Positions 18,025-28,142 of a stretch of DNA of 45,460 nucleotides are shown here, piece by piece; position 1 is the stretch's first letter, and each line of letters opens with the position of its first letter. Origin of the DNA: Planctomycetia bacterium (GTDB lineage Bacteria > Planctomycetota > Planctomycetia > Pirellulales > UBA1268); assembly GCA_026401075.1 (NCBI GenBank), contig JAPLNQ010000251.1, positions 1 through 45,460 of the forward strand, in the 5' to 3' direction. Both the position numbers and the translations under genes were made by a program. The notes under the pieces were generated by a model. It did no database searches. It was not told the origin of the DNA and was given only the letters and a program-made list of their open reading frames with translations.

Positions 18025-20772
18025 ATGAGCCACTTCCGAATGCAGTCCGCCTGCGTCTTCGCGGTCACTCTTATCGCGGTGGCTGTCGGCGGCCCGACTG
18101 TGGCGAGAGTCCGGGCCGAGTCCCCTGCCCCGTCAGGCGGGCAGGCCCACGCCCAGTTGGCCATTTATTCCGAAAAAATCCGGCCGCTGCTGGCGGATCG
18201 CTGCTTCTCCTGTCATGGCGGTCTCAAGCAGGAGGCTGGCCTGCGGCTCGACACGGTCTCCCTGATGCTCGAAGGGGGCGAATCGGGCGGCGTGGTCACG
18301 AAGGGCAATCCCGACGCGAGCCTGATCCTCGAGCGGGTGAACGACCCCGATCCGGCGACGCGGATGCCGCCCGAGGGCGAGGGTGAGCCGCTGTCGGCCG
18401 AGCAGTTTGCGATGCTGAAGGACTGGATCAAGGCAGGCTGTCCGGCGCCAGCGGATGAGAAACCGGAGGCCGACCCGAAGAGCCACTGGGCATTTCAGCC
18501 GAGAGTGCGACCGGAAGTGCCCGCCGTGAAGAACACGTCGTGGGTGAGAAACCCGATCGACGCCTTTCTCGCCGAGGCCCACGAGCAGGCGGGCGTCGTG
18601 CCGCAGCCCGAGCCGCCGCGTGCTGTTCTGATTCGCAGGGTCTCTCTCGATCTCATCGGCCTGCCGCCGCAGCCGGAGGAGTTGGCCTCACTCGGGGCCG
18701 ATGTGTCGGCCGACTGGTATGAGAAGTTTGTCGAGAAGCTGCTCGCCGATCCACGGCACGGCGAACGCTGGGGCCGCCACTGGATGGATATCTGGCGCTA
18801 CAGCGACTGGTGGGGTCTGGGAGACCAGCTTCGCTACAGCCAGAAGCACATGTGGCACTACCGCGACTGGATCATCGAGTCAGTCAACGCCGACCTGCCC
18901 TACGACGAGATGGTCCGCCAGATGCTCGCGGCCGACGAGCTCTATCCCGAAGATCCGGCGAAACTCCGCGCCACCGGTTTTCTCGCCCGCAACTGGTTCC
19001 TCTTCAACCGCACGCCGTGGATGGACGAGACGGTGGAGCACGTCGGCAAGGGGCTGTTGGGACTGACGATGAACTGCTCCAAGTGCCACGACCACAAATA
19101 CGATCCCGTGAGCCAGGAAGATTTCTACAAGATGCGGGCCTTCTTCGAGCCGATCAGCGTGCGGCTCGACGTCGTGCCGGGCGAAGGCGACCTCGAGAAG
19201 GACGGGATCCCGCGGGTCTACGACGGCCTGCTCGACACGCCCACGTATCTCTTCGTGCGGGGCGAGGACACGAAGCCCGACAAGACAAAACCGATCGAGC
19301 CGGGCGTGCCCGACGTGATCGCGTTCAAGCAGCTCGCAATCCAGCCGATAATGCTCCCGAAGCCGGCAGCCGCGCCCGAGCGCCGGCCGTGGGTGCTCGA
19401 CGCCCATCTCGCCACGGCCCGCCGTTCGGTCGAGTCGGCCGAGGCGGCGGTCGCGAAGGAATCAACGCCGGTGACGCAGCAGGCAGTGGCCGTCGCCAAG
19501 GCGGAGTTGGCAGCGGTCGAAAAGCGTGCCGATGCGACGCGGGCCGCATGGGCCGCCGCAGACTCTGCCTCCGCCTCCGAGGCCGATCCACTCCGCAAGC
19601 AGGCGGATGAGTTGGCGAAAGCTGCGGTTCGAGCGGAACGCGAACTCGCCGTCGCCAAGGCATGGGGCAAGGTTGCGGAGATTGCAGCCAAGGTCGCGAA
19701 GCTGGCGCAGGAAAAGAAAGAGGCTGCGTCGGTCGCACCTCTCGAGAAGGAACTGGCCAAGGCGCGTGAGTCGCTGGAGAAGGCAGTAAAAGCGGTGGGC
19801 GAGGCCGAAGAGAAGTTCACGCCGCTCGTCGGCGCGAAATGGACGCCCACTCGGTTCAAGAACTCCACCGCTGACGATCCGCCGGTGCCGTTTCCGACCA
19901 CGAGCACCGGCCGTCGCAGGGCCCTTGCCGAGTGGATCGTCGACCCGCGGAATCCGCTCGCCGCCCGCGTGGCGGTCAATCACATCTGGATGCGGCATAT
20001 CGGCAAGCCGCTTGTCAGCACGGTCTTCGATTTTGGCCGCAAGGGCAACGCACCAACGCATCCGAAACTGCTCGACTGGCTGGCAAGCGAACTGGTCGAC
20101 GGCCCGGCGGGCACACACCCGTGGAGCATGAAGCACCTGCATCGTCTGATCGTCACGTCGGCCGCCTACCGGATGGGCTCGTCCACGGCGGGCGCTGAGG
20201 CCAGCCTGAGGACCGATCCCGACAACCAGTTCCTCTGGCGACGCGAGCCGGTCCGGCTGGAGTCGCAGGTTGTTCGTGACTGCATCCTGGCCCTGGCCGG
20301 CACGCTCGATGCCACGATGGGCGGCCCTTCGATCCCCGCTGGCGAACAGTCGAAGTCACATCGTCGCAGCATCTACTTCTGGCACTCCGATATCGACCGC
20401 AACCTCTTCCTCACGACGTTCGACGATGCGGATGTCAAGGAATGCTACCGACGCGACCAGAGCATCGTGCCGCAGCAGGCCCTCGCGCTCTCCAATGCGG
20501 CGATCGTGCACGACTCAGCGACGACAATCGCGGAGCGGATCATCTCTACTGGCACGGCGGCAGGTGCCGGCATGAGCGATGAGGTGTTTCTGGATCGGGC
20601 GTTCGTGATGCTGCTCGACCGCAGGCCTTTGGCCGACGAACGGGCCGCCTGCGCCGCGGCGATCGGCAAGTGGCGTGCGCTCGGGAAGCCGGCCGGCGCG
20701 GGGGCCGATCCGGCGCTCGTGCACATGGTGTGGGCACTGCTCAACCACAACGATTTCGTGACGCTGAGGTGA
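18025..20772 (+). CDS. PSCyt1 + DUF1549 + coiled-coil insertion + DUF1553 planctomycete cytochrome-type protein
   Basis: [131 protein letters not shown]. Confidence 0.92.
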   Translation: MSHFRMQSACVFAVTLIAVAVGGPTVARVRAESPAPSGGQAHAQLAIYSEKIRPLLADRCFSCHGGLKQEAGLRLDTVSLMLEGGESGGVVTKGNPDASLILERVNDPDPATRMPPEGEGEPLSAEQFAMLKDWIKAGCPAPADEKPEADPKSHWAFQPRVRPEVPAVKNTSWVRNPIDAFLAEAHEQAGVVPQPEPPRAVLIRRVSLDLIGLPPQPEELASLGADVSADWYEKFVEKLLADPRHGERWGRHWMDIWRYSDWWGLGDQLRYSQKHMWHYRDWIIESVNADLPYDEMVRQMLAADELYPEDPAKLRATGFLARNWFLFNRTPWMDETVEHVGKGLLGLTMNCSKCHDHKYDPVSQEDFYKMRAFFEPISVRLDVVPGEGDLEKDGIPRVYDGLLDTPTYLFVRGEDTKPDKTKPIEPGVPDVIAFKQLAIQPIMLPKPAAAPERRPWVLDAHLATARRSVESAEAAVAKESTPVTQQAVAVAKAELAAVEKRADATRAAWAAADSASASEADPLRKQADELAKAAVRAERELAVAKAWGKVAEIAAKVAKLAQEKKEAASVAPLEKELAKARESLEKAVKAVGEAEEKFTPLVGAKWTPTRFKNSTADDPPVPFPTTSTGRRRALAEWIVDPRNPLAARVAVNHIWMRHIGKPLVSTVFDFGRKGNAPTHPKLLDWLASELVDGPAGTHPWSMKHLHRLIVTSAAYRMGSSTAGAEASLRTDPDNQFLWRREPVRLESQVVRDCILALAGTLDATMGGPSIPAGEQSKSHRRSIYFWHSDIDRNLFLTTFDDADVKECYRRDQSIVPQQALALSNAAIVHDSATTIAERIISTGTAAGAGMSDEVFLDRAFVMLLDRRPLADERAACAAAIGKWRALGKPAGAGADPALVHMVWALLNHNDFVTLR

Positions 20773-20776
20773 ACCC

Positions 20777-22257
20777 ATGACCTGGAACACGTTCTCCGCC
20801 GCCGGACAAGAGTCCCCCGGCTTACGCCGGGGGCTTGTATCGTCGCTCGACGCATCGTCAGGCTTTCGCCGGGGGCTTCTTGGACGACGCGCGTTCCTGG
20901 CAGACATGGGCCTCGGATTCACGGGGCTGGCACTCGGCGCGATGCTCCAGCGCGACGGGCTCGGCAGCAGCGACGTCTGGACGCCGCCCGACGGCAGGCC
21001 GCACTTCGCGCCCAAGGCCAAGGCTTCGACCCCAAGCCGGAGATCACGAAATACGCCGGCAAGACCATCGCCGAGAGTCCCTACGCCGAGGTCCAGAATC
21101 CCGCCAAACTCGCCAAGGAGCGGGCACCCGTCCCCGACGCCAACGGCCAGCAGCGAAACATCCTTTTTCCGCTGCAGGTGGGCTTCAAGAAGCACGGCAA
21201 GAGCGGGATCGAGGTGAGCGACTGGTTTCCACACACGGCAAGGAACATCGACAAGATCTCGATCGTGCGATCGATGTGGACGACAGACTCCAACCACGGT
21301 GCGCAGACCCAGTTTCACACCGGCCGCCACATGCTCGACCCGGTGCAACCCACGCTTGGCGGCTGGGTACACTACGGCCTCGGCTCGCTCAACGACAACC
21401 TTCCCCAGTTCATCTCGATCGGCACGCGAGAGTACTGGAACAAGAAGGATGGCCAATACCTGGGGCCTGCACACGACGCCGTGCCGCTGCGGATCGACCC
21501 GAGCAATCCGCTAGCCTTCGGAAGACCCGAGAGGCCGCTCTCGCGTGAAGCGCAGTCGATAGGCTTCGATCTGGTCGAGCAGCTCAACGGCCTGACCGGG
21601 GTTGAATACCCGAACGACCCGGCGACGGCCGCACGGATCGCCTCGTATGAACTGGCGTTCAAGATGCAGCGGAGCGTGCCGGAGGTGGTGGACTTCGCCG
21701 ACGAGACGGAGGAGACGAAGAATCTCTACGGACTCGACCTGCCCCACTGCAAGGATTTTGGCATGCAACTGCTGGCCGCACGGCGGTTCGTGGAGCGGGG
21801 TGTGCGATTCATCCAGATCCAGCACGGCGGCGGCGGGGCCGGCGCCTGGGACGCCCACGGCGGGCTCAAGGCCAACCACGAGAAGCTGTCACTGCAGGTG
21901 GACCAGCCGATAGGAGCGTTACTCGAGGATCTCGACCGCCGCGGGCTGCTCGACGAGACGATCGTGATCTTCGCGACCGAATTCGGCCGCACGCCCGGCT
22001 CGCAGGGCTCCGACGGCCGCGACCATCATCCCTTCGCGTTTTCGGTCTGGATGGCCGGCGGCGGGATCAAGGCGGGCCATGTGCACGGCGGCACCGACGA
22101 GCTCGGTTTCCATGCCGTGGAGCACCGACACTACGTCACCGACATCCACGCCACGATCCTCAAGCAGCTCGGCCTCGACTCGCACAAGCTCGACGTCCCC
22201 GGCCGTAAACGGCTGGCGATCGACCACGGCACGCCGATCGACGACATCATCGCGTGA
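20777..22257 (+). pseudogene. DUF1501 family protein, disrupted by an out-of-frame internal deletion near 21022-21025
   Basis: N-terminal [26 protein letters not shown]...PHFAPKAK in one frame; [29 protein letters not shown] onward in another; the block normally between PKAK and FDPKP is absent. Confidence 0.85.
20814..20833. repeat. Perfect 8-bp-stem hairpin CCCCCGGC-TTAC-GCCGGGGG; half-copy GGCTTTCGCCGGGGGCTT at 20861-20878
   Basis: Direct reading of an inverted repeat inside the 5' end of the DUF1501 ORF. Confidence 0.8.
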
Positions 22258-22286
22258 AGACCGCTTGGGCGAGTGCCCGCCGGGGT

Positions 22287-22304
22287 CGTGACGGGGCCGT
22301 CACG
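22287..22304. terminator. Putative bidirectional terminator hairpin between convergent DUF1501 and rnc
   Basis: CGTGACGG-GG-CCGTCACG perfect stem; a second stem GCACGGCC...GGCCGTGC at 22325-22348 overlaps the rnc stop. Confidence 0.4.
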
Positions 22305-22331
22305 GGATCTCCGCGGCCGAACGTGCACGGC

Positions 22332-23129
22332 CTACCCGCCGGCCGTGCCACGGGCTGCCGACTCGAGCTGCAGTTCAGAGAGCGCGTTGGAGGCGGCTCG
22401 TTGTTCCGCCTCCTTTTTGTTACGGCCCCAGGCCGGCGGATACCGCCGCTGACCGATCTGGGCCGACACGTGAAAACTCTTGCTGTGATCGGGCCCCGCC
22501 TCCTCGACCACCTCGTAGGTGGGCGTCACGCCGTAATCTCGCTGCGACAACTGCTGCAGGAGCGACTTGTGATTGAGCCCCTGCTCGCCAGAGGCCACCT
22601 TGACGATCTCCGGCTCCAGCATCCGCGCCACCAGCGCCCGCACCGGCTCCAGACCACCGTCAAGATACATCGCGGCCACGAGCGACTCGAACAGATCTGA
22701 GAGCACCGACGCCGGCACCGGACGGTTGAGTGCCAGCCCCTTGCCGACGATGAGAAAGTCGATGAGCTGCAGCCGCTCCGTGATCCGTCCGCAGGTCTCC
22801 CGGCTTACCACTACCGACTTGATCCGGGTCAGGTCTCCCTCCAGCGAATCGGGGAAGAGTTGGTAGAGCGTCTCGCAGACGATGAACCCCAGGATCGCAT
22901 CGCCGAGGAATTCCAGCCGCTCGTTCGACGCCAGTCGATGCTGGGCTCCCGAGGCATGCGTGAAGGCGGCCACCAGCAGGGATGGATCACGAAACTGGTA
23001 TTCAATCCGCCGCTGGCACTCCGCGATGTCGACAATGCCCTCGGGCCGATCACCACGGTCCCAACGAGGCTGTCCACCCCGCGGCTGCTCAGCCCGTTGC
23101 TGCTGTTCCTTTCGATTCATGCCGTCCAT
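22332..23129 (-). CDS. rnc: Ribonuclease III
   Basis: ASNERLEFLGDAILGFIVCETLYQLFP signature; DLFESLVAAMYLDGG; C-terminal dsRBD NHKSLLQQLSQRDYGVTPTYEVVEEAGPDHSKSFHV. Confidence 0.95.
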   Translation of the reverse strand: MDGMNRKEQQQRAEQPRGGQPRWDRGDRPEGIVDIAECQRRIEYQFRDPSLLVAAFTHASGAQHRLASNERLEFLGDAILGFIVCETLYQLFPDSLEGDLTRIKSVVVSRETCGRITERLQLIDFLIVGKGLALNRPVPASVLSDLFESLVAAMYLDGGLEPVRALVARMLEPEIVKVASGEQGLNHKSLLQQLSQRDYGVTPTYEVVEEAGPDHSKSFHVSAQIGQRRYPPAWGRNKKEAEQRAASNALSELQLESAARGTAGG

Positions 23130-23424
23130 ACCGTGCCCACGTTCCTATTCCACTGGCCAAAGGTACGCCCCTTCGCGGCGGCCTGTCAACGCAACACCCT
23201 GACAAACCCCGGCGAAAACGATAGTGCGGCCGTTTGACGAACCATCCTCAAACCGCCCGCGTAGAGACAATTCAGACACGCGATGAAGCCGGTGCCAGCG
23301 CGGCAGCCGGCATGGATGCGTTTGCAGCCGCGAGTCGGCAGGCATGACGCCGGTGGCCTCCGCGCCACACGTCGGCCTGCCTACAATCCTCTGAAGTCCG
23401 CTAAGAAAGGTCAAAAACACTTTT

Positions 23425-24959
23425 ATGAACCCATTTCGTGATACGAGCGTTTCCATGAGTCTGGCGGGGCCCCCGTTCGCCCGCCGGCCGGGCGTTCTTT
23501 CCTACCTTCTGACCTGTGCGGTGCCGGTGGCCGCGGTGCTCAGCCTCTCGATGGCCGCCCGTGGCGACGAGACAGCCGAAATGGCCGAAGCCCTCATGCA
23601 CGCCAACTCGCTCTCCAAGGCGTTTCGCCATGCGGCGGAGCAGGCCATCCCCAGCGTGGTGGTGGTCCGCAGCGAGACAAAAGCGAAGAAGGTCTCCGCC
23701 AACCGCGGACAAGGACAGGGCCAAGGACAGCGGCAGGGGCAGGGCCAGCGGCAAGGGCCTGACCGCGGCGGCGAAAACCCCTTCAAGGGCACGCCGTTTG
23801 AGGATTTCTTCAAGGATGGGGTGCCGGAGGGCTTCGAGTTCAACCAGCCAGAGGGCGGCCAGTCACAACCCCGGTCGGGCGTCGGCTCGGGCGTGATCGT
23901 CGATAAGGACGGCCTCGTGCTCACCAACAACCACGTTGTTGCCGGGGCCGACACGGTCACGGTCGAACTCCCCGACGGCCGAGAGTTCAAGGCGGCGGAG
24001 ATCAAGACCGACCCCGACAGCGACCTCGCCGTCATCAAGCTGGAGAATGCCCACGAACTGCCGGTATCGAAGCTCGGCGATTCTGACAAGCTCGACATCG
24101 GCGACTGGGTGATCGCGATCGGCAATCCGTTCGAACTGGAAACGACCGTCAGCGCCGGCATCATCAGCGGCAAGGGCCGCGAGCTTGGCAGCATCCGCCG
24201 GGCGAAGTTCCTCCAGACCGATGCCGCCATCAACCCGGGCAACTCGGGCGGGCCGCTCGTCAACCTCGCCGGCGAGGTGATCGGTATCAACACCGCCCTC
24301 GCCTCAAACACCGGCGCCTATCAAGGCGTCGGCTTCGCAATCCCGATCAACCTGGCCAAGTGGGTGAGCGGCCAGCTCATCGCCAAGGGCTCGGTGGAAC
24401 GTGGCTACCTCGGCGTGTCGATCGGCCCCTTGAGCAATGAGATGGCCTCGAAGCTCGGAGTGAAGAGCCGTAAGGGGACGTGGCAGTGGACGGACCGCGG
24501 TCGCTGCAGGAAGTGGTGGAGAAATCGGCCATCGGCAAGCCGCACACCGTCACGGTGCTGCGCGACGGCAAGTCGATGTCGCTCTCCATCTCGGTCAAGC
24601 CGCTGCCCGACAAGATCGCGAAGCGCGACGGCTCCGGCAGCCGCAAGCTCTCCACAGAGGATGAGGAGACCTTCTACTCGGAGGCCTTCGGCATCGAGGT
24701 CCGCGACAAGGCTTCGCTGCCCGAGAACGCCTACGAGGGCTTCGACGGCGTGGTGGTCGATCGCGTCGACAACGACGGCGTGGCGGCCGAGGCGGGCATC
24801 GGCCCGGGCGTGCTGATCCGCAAGGTCGGCAAGACGGCCGTGAAGACGATCGCCGACTTCGCTGAGGCGATCGAGAAGGAGTCTCCTGTCGAGGGCGTGG
24901 TGTTGCAGGTGCGAACACCCCGCGGCAACAGCGTCATCCTGCTGAAAAAGGGACTGTAA
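23425..24959 (+). pseudogene. HtrA/DegP-type serine protease with two PDZ domains; first PDZ truncated by an out-of-frame deletion near 24475
   Basis: Protease: LTNNHVVAGAD, DSDLAVIKL, NPGNSGGPLVN. KLGVKSRKG in frame 1, then DVAVDGPRSLQEVVEKSAIGKPHTVTVLRDGK in frame 3 to stop at 24959. Confidence 0.85.
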
Positions 24960-24995
24960 CTATCGGTCTGCTGAGTCCGTCGGTAGAGTAGCCGC

Positions 24996-25706
24996 ATGGC
25001 AACGCTTGGCGTCAACATCGATCATGTGGCCACGATCCGACAGGCCCGTCGCACCGTCGAACCCGACCCCGTGTGGGCGGCGGCGCTTGCCGAACTTGGC
25101 GGCGCTGATGCGATCACCGTCCACCTTCGCGAAGACCGTCGCCACATCCAAGATCGCGATCTCGAGGTGCTCAAGTCCACCGTGCAGGTGAAGCTCAACC
25201 TCGAGGCCGCGATCGCGCCGGCGATGATCGAGATCGCCTGCCGGGTGAAGCCTGACCAGGTGACGCTCGTGCCGGAGAAGCGCGAGGAGGTGACCACCGA
25301 GGGGGGCCTCGACGTGGTCACCCACCGGACAGCGACGGCGGAGGCGGTCCGCCGGCTGCACGAGGCCGGCATCGTCGTCTCGCTGTTTCTCGACCCCTGC
25401 CCGCGGCAGATCGATGCCGCGGTCGACCTCGGCGTCGCGGCCGTGGAACTGCACACCGGCTGCTATGCCAACGCCACAACCGACGCCGAGAGGCATGCCC
25501 AACTCGCGGAGTTGTCGCGGGCCGGGCTAATGATCCGGCAGGCGAAGCTCGAGCTGAACGCCGGCCACGGCCTGACCTACCGCAACGTGGTGCCGGTGGC
25601 CCGCCTCGAAGGCATGGGCGAGCTCAACATCGGCCATTCGATCGTGTCGCGAGCCGTGCTCGTGGGCTTCTCACAGGCCGTCCGCGAGATGAAGGCGCTG
25701 CTGTAG
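24996..25706 (+). CDS. pdxJ: Pyridoxine 5'-phosphate synthase
   Basis: [74 protein letters not shown]. Confidence 0.95.
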   Translation: MATLGVNIDHVATIRQARRTVEPDPVWAAALAELGGADAITVHLREDRRHIQDRDLEVLKSTVQVKLNLEAAIAPAMIEIACRVKPDQVTLVPEKREEVTTEGGLDVVTHRTATAEAVRRLHEAGIVVSLFLDPCPRQIDAAVDLGVAAVELHTGCYANATTDAERHAQLAELSRAGLMIRQAKLELNAGHGLTYRNVVPVARLEGMGELNIGHSIVSRAVLVGFSQAVREMKALL

Positions 25707-26062
25707 GGGATGTGGCTACACCGCCATCCGGCACGGGCATTTGCATAGTCATCCGCATTGGTTCGCCGGCTGCGGCATGCTCGTCGCCGGCGGATTCTGC
25801 TACAGGATGCTCTTGGACGAATCGTACATCGCTCGTGAGACGCAGAATTCACCGGACTCCTGCGCGTGCCTCCGACCGGCTCCTCACGATCTGGAGTCGG
25901 CGGAGCCGGGATCGGCGGAAGCTCGAGGAGCTTTTGGATTTATCGACCTTCTGAGGAATGCGCTGCCGTAGGTCGTGTAAGGAGAAAAAGCCACTGCGAC
26001 GAGACTTCTGCCGTCCCGGCGGTTTGGGCCGCACAACTGCCCATGTCGATGTTGGATGGGCT

Positions 26063-27844
26063 TTACCGCCCCGTGAAGGCCGCGGGGTCGTCGAGCACGA
26101 AGAGGTGGCCGTGGTCGGCGGTCACGATCACGACCGAGTCGTTCCAGGCGTCGTGCCGCTCGATCCACTTCACCACCGCCTGAAACGCCGCGTCGCCGCT
26201 CTTCACCGCGCCGATCGCCGAGTCGATGTCGTTGGCGTGCGAAGCCCAGTCGACGTCGCCCGCCTCCACCATCAGCCAGAAGTTGCCCCGGCTGTGCAAG
26301 ACGTCGAGCGCCGCGCGGGTCATGTCGGCCAGCGTCGGATTCTCGCTGAGATCGGCCTCTGAATAGGGTTTCAGTGGGCAGTATTTCTTGCGGAGCCGGT
26401 CGGCCGACGCCTGCTGCTCGGGCCGGCAGCCGACGGGATCGAAATCGCCGTCGGCCGTCTGGTAGGGCAGATTGCCCTCGGTCACGCCGAACAGGCCAAA
26501 GAGCCGCAGCTTCCGCTGAATGGCGTCCTCGGCCGCGACGGCCAGCACCTCGTCACCGGCCTGGGCGAAGGTGCGAAGGGCGAGCCGGTAGCGGCCCCCT
26601 TTCCGCGCGTCGATCGCGGCGAGCGTCGAGTCGGCCACGTATTTTCCACCCGGCTCGAAGTTGGCCCCCTGATCCTTGTCGCTCTCCCGGTCTCCCCGCA
26701 CTCCAAAGCCCGCACCGATCAACACGTCGAGCCCAGCAAGCGGCTCGGTGCGGTGGGCGATCGAAGGCTGGCCGAGCATGTCACGGGCGATGTCCTGGTA
26801 GTCGTCCCGCGTGACGTTGTTGGCATAACTGCAGGCAGGCGTGGCATGCGACACCGGCACGCTGGTCACAGCGCCCACGGCATAGCCCCGAGCCTGGAGC
26901 TTGCGGGCGATCGGTTCGAGATGGCGGCCCGTCGTGTCGACGTTGATAGCGTCGTTGTAGGTCTTGCGACCTGAGCACAGCGATGTCGCGGAGGCGGCCG
27001 AGTCGGTGACGGCATGTGGCCGGCTGCGGTCGCGGCCGATCAGGTAGCGGTAGTCCGGCAGCGGCGCCCAGGGGCTCTGGCCACCGCGGCGATGGTCGTA
27101 GCCGCCCGGCGTCTCGCCGCCGGGATTCTTCACGGCCTGGGCATCGACATCGACCTTCGTGCCGTCGTTGGCCGGGCTTGTGACACAAAAACCAAAATCG
27201 GTCGGCGCACCGCGGTAGTCCTGAAACCCGAGGCCTGCGCCGCGGCCGGAGTCGTAGGCCACCTTGCCTTGCGCGGCGATCGCGGCCGTCCGCGTGGTCG
27301 TCCAGTCCATGCCGTCAAAGACCACCAGCACGATGTATTTCTTGCCGGCCTCGGCCGCCATCAGTTGGAGCCTGTGGATGTCGGTCTGATCGAAGTAGTC
27401 AGCCTCCGGATTGAGCGTGTCGTCGGGCAGCCGGCCGTAGAGGCTCGTCAGCCGTGCGGCATCGCGGTAGGCACTGTTTGGGCCCGCCACACCGTCGAGC
27501 AGCGTGCCGAACGTGTAGACCGGGATCAGCCGGTTGGAATGGTTGGACCACGAAATGAAGCGGCCAGACTGATCGCCCCAGTGTCCCCACGCGGCCTTCC
27601 CCGTCGCCTCGGCCTCGGCCTCGATCGCCCGGATTGGATCGGCGGCCGAGGCGGGAGCCGCCGGGGCCGCGGGCGGCTGGCCCACCGAGGGCGCTGCTAC
27701 CAGTGTCAGCCCCGCCAGCATCGCCAGCGCAAGAACTGCGCACCACTGCCGCCACACTGGGCCATGTGGCCCCTGCCCATCATTTGTTGTCGTGATCATG
27801 AATGTCATGATAACCGCACAAAACCATGTTCTGTTCCCACCCAA
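26063..27844 (-). CDS. Alkaline phosphatase family protein, exported; start may be 27808
   Basis: DSAASATSLCSGRKTYNDAINVD; VVFDGMDWTTTRTAAI; SVVIVTADHGHLFVLDDPAAFTGR. Confidence 0.88.
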   Translation of the reverse strand: MGGNRTWFCAVIMTFMITTTNDGQGPHGPVWRQWCAVLALAMLAGLTLVAAPSVGQPPAAPAAPASAADPIRAIEAEAEATGKAAWGHWGDQSGRFISWSNHSNRLIPVYTFGTLLDGVAGPNSAYRDAARLTSLYGRLPDDTLNPEADYFDQTDIHRLQLMAAEAGKKYIVLVVFDGMDWTTTRTAAIAAQGKVAYDSGRGAGLGFQDYRGAPTDFGFCVTSPANDGTKVDVDAQAVKNPGGETPGGYDHRRGGQSPWAPLPDYRYLIGRDRSRPHAVTDSAASATSLCSGRKTYNDAINVDTTGRHLEPIARKLQARGYAVGAVTSVPVSHATPACSYANNVTRDDYQDIARDMLGQPSIAHRTEPLAGLDVLIGAGFGVRGDRESDKDQGANFEPGGKYVADSTLAAIDARKGGRYRLALRTFAQAGDEVLAVAAEDAIQRKLRLFGLFGVTEGNLPYQTADGDFDPVGCRPEQQASADRLRKKYCPLKPYSEADLSENPTLADMTRAALDVLHSRGNFWLMVEAGDVDWASHANDIDSAIGAVKSGDAAFQAVVKWIERHDAWNDSVVIVTADHGHLFVLDDPAAFTGR

Positions 27845-27897
27845 GATTTTTTAAGGCGGTCCCGGCGCATCATTTGCAGTCCTGTTCGGCACGGGAT

Positions 27898-28021
27898 GTC
27901 CCCTCCCCCTGTGGCGGCAAGTTTTCAACTTGTCCGTTGTCCCCTCCCCCGTGGCGGCAAGTTTTCAACTTGTCCGTTGTCCCCTCCCCCTGTGGCGGCA
28001 AGTTTTCAACTTGTCCGTGTT
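27898..28021. repeat. Three direct copies of a 40-41-bp REP-like unit gtcccctccccc(t)gtggcggcaagttttcaacttgtccgtt
   Basis: Copies start at 27898, 27939 and 27979; each contains the small palindrome CAAGTT-TTC-AACTTG. Confidence 0.92.
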
Positions 28022-28120
28022 CCCGGCATCGATTCCACAAGTTAAAAACTCGTGGCCACGCGTCGAACTCCTTCGGTCTCGTCCTTCATGCCGAGACAAC
28101 CTCAACTCCCCTCTCCCACT
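28022..28120. repeat. Repeat tail catcgattccacaagttaaaaact(c/t)gtggccacg(c/g)gtcgaactccttcg, shared with the 32497-32620 locus
   Basis: Near-identical to 32539-32620, including downstream CGAGACA(a/g)CCTCAA. Confidence 0.85.
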
Positions 28121-28142
28121 CCCCACATAAAAAGGCTCTTCC

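Noticed and set aside
27795-27811. Pho-box-like site ATCATGA-atg-TCATGAT near the phosphatase start
   Set aside because: Perfect inverted repeat, but not the direct-repeat arrangement of a PhoB box, and it overlaps candidate start codons.
27898-28021. Possible CRISPR array
   Set aside because: Units are directly abutting with no unique spacers, and related copies occur elsewhere in inverted orientation; fits a palindromic repeat family.
27014-28045. 343-aa plus-strand ORF ending in FQLVRCPLP repeats
   Set aside because: Antisense to the phosphatase then runs through the intergenic repeat array; the repetitive peptide is a by-product.
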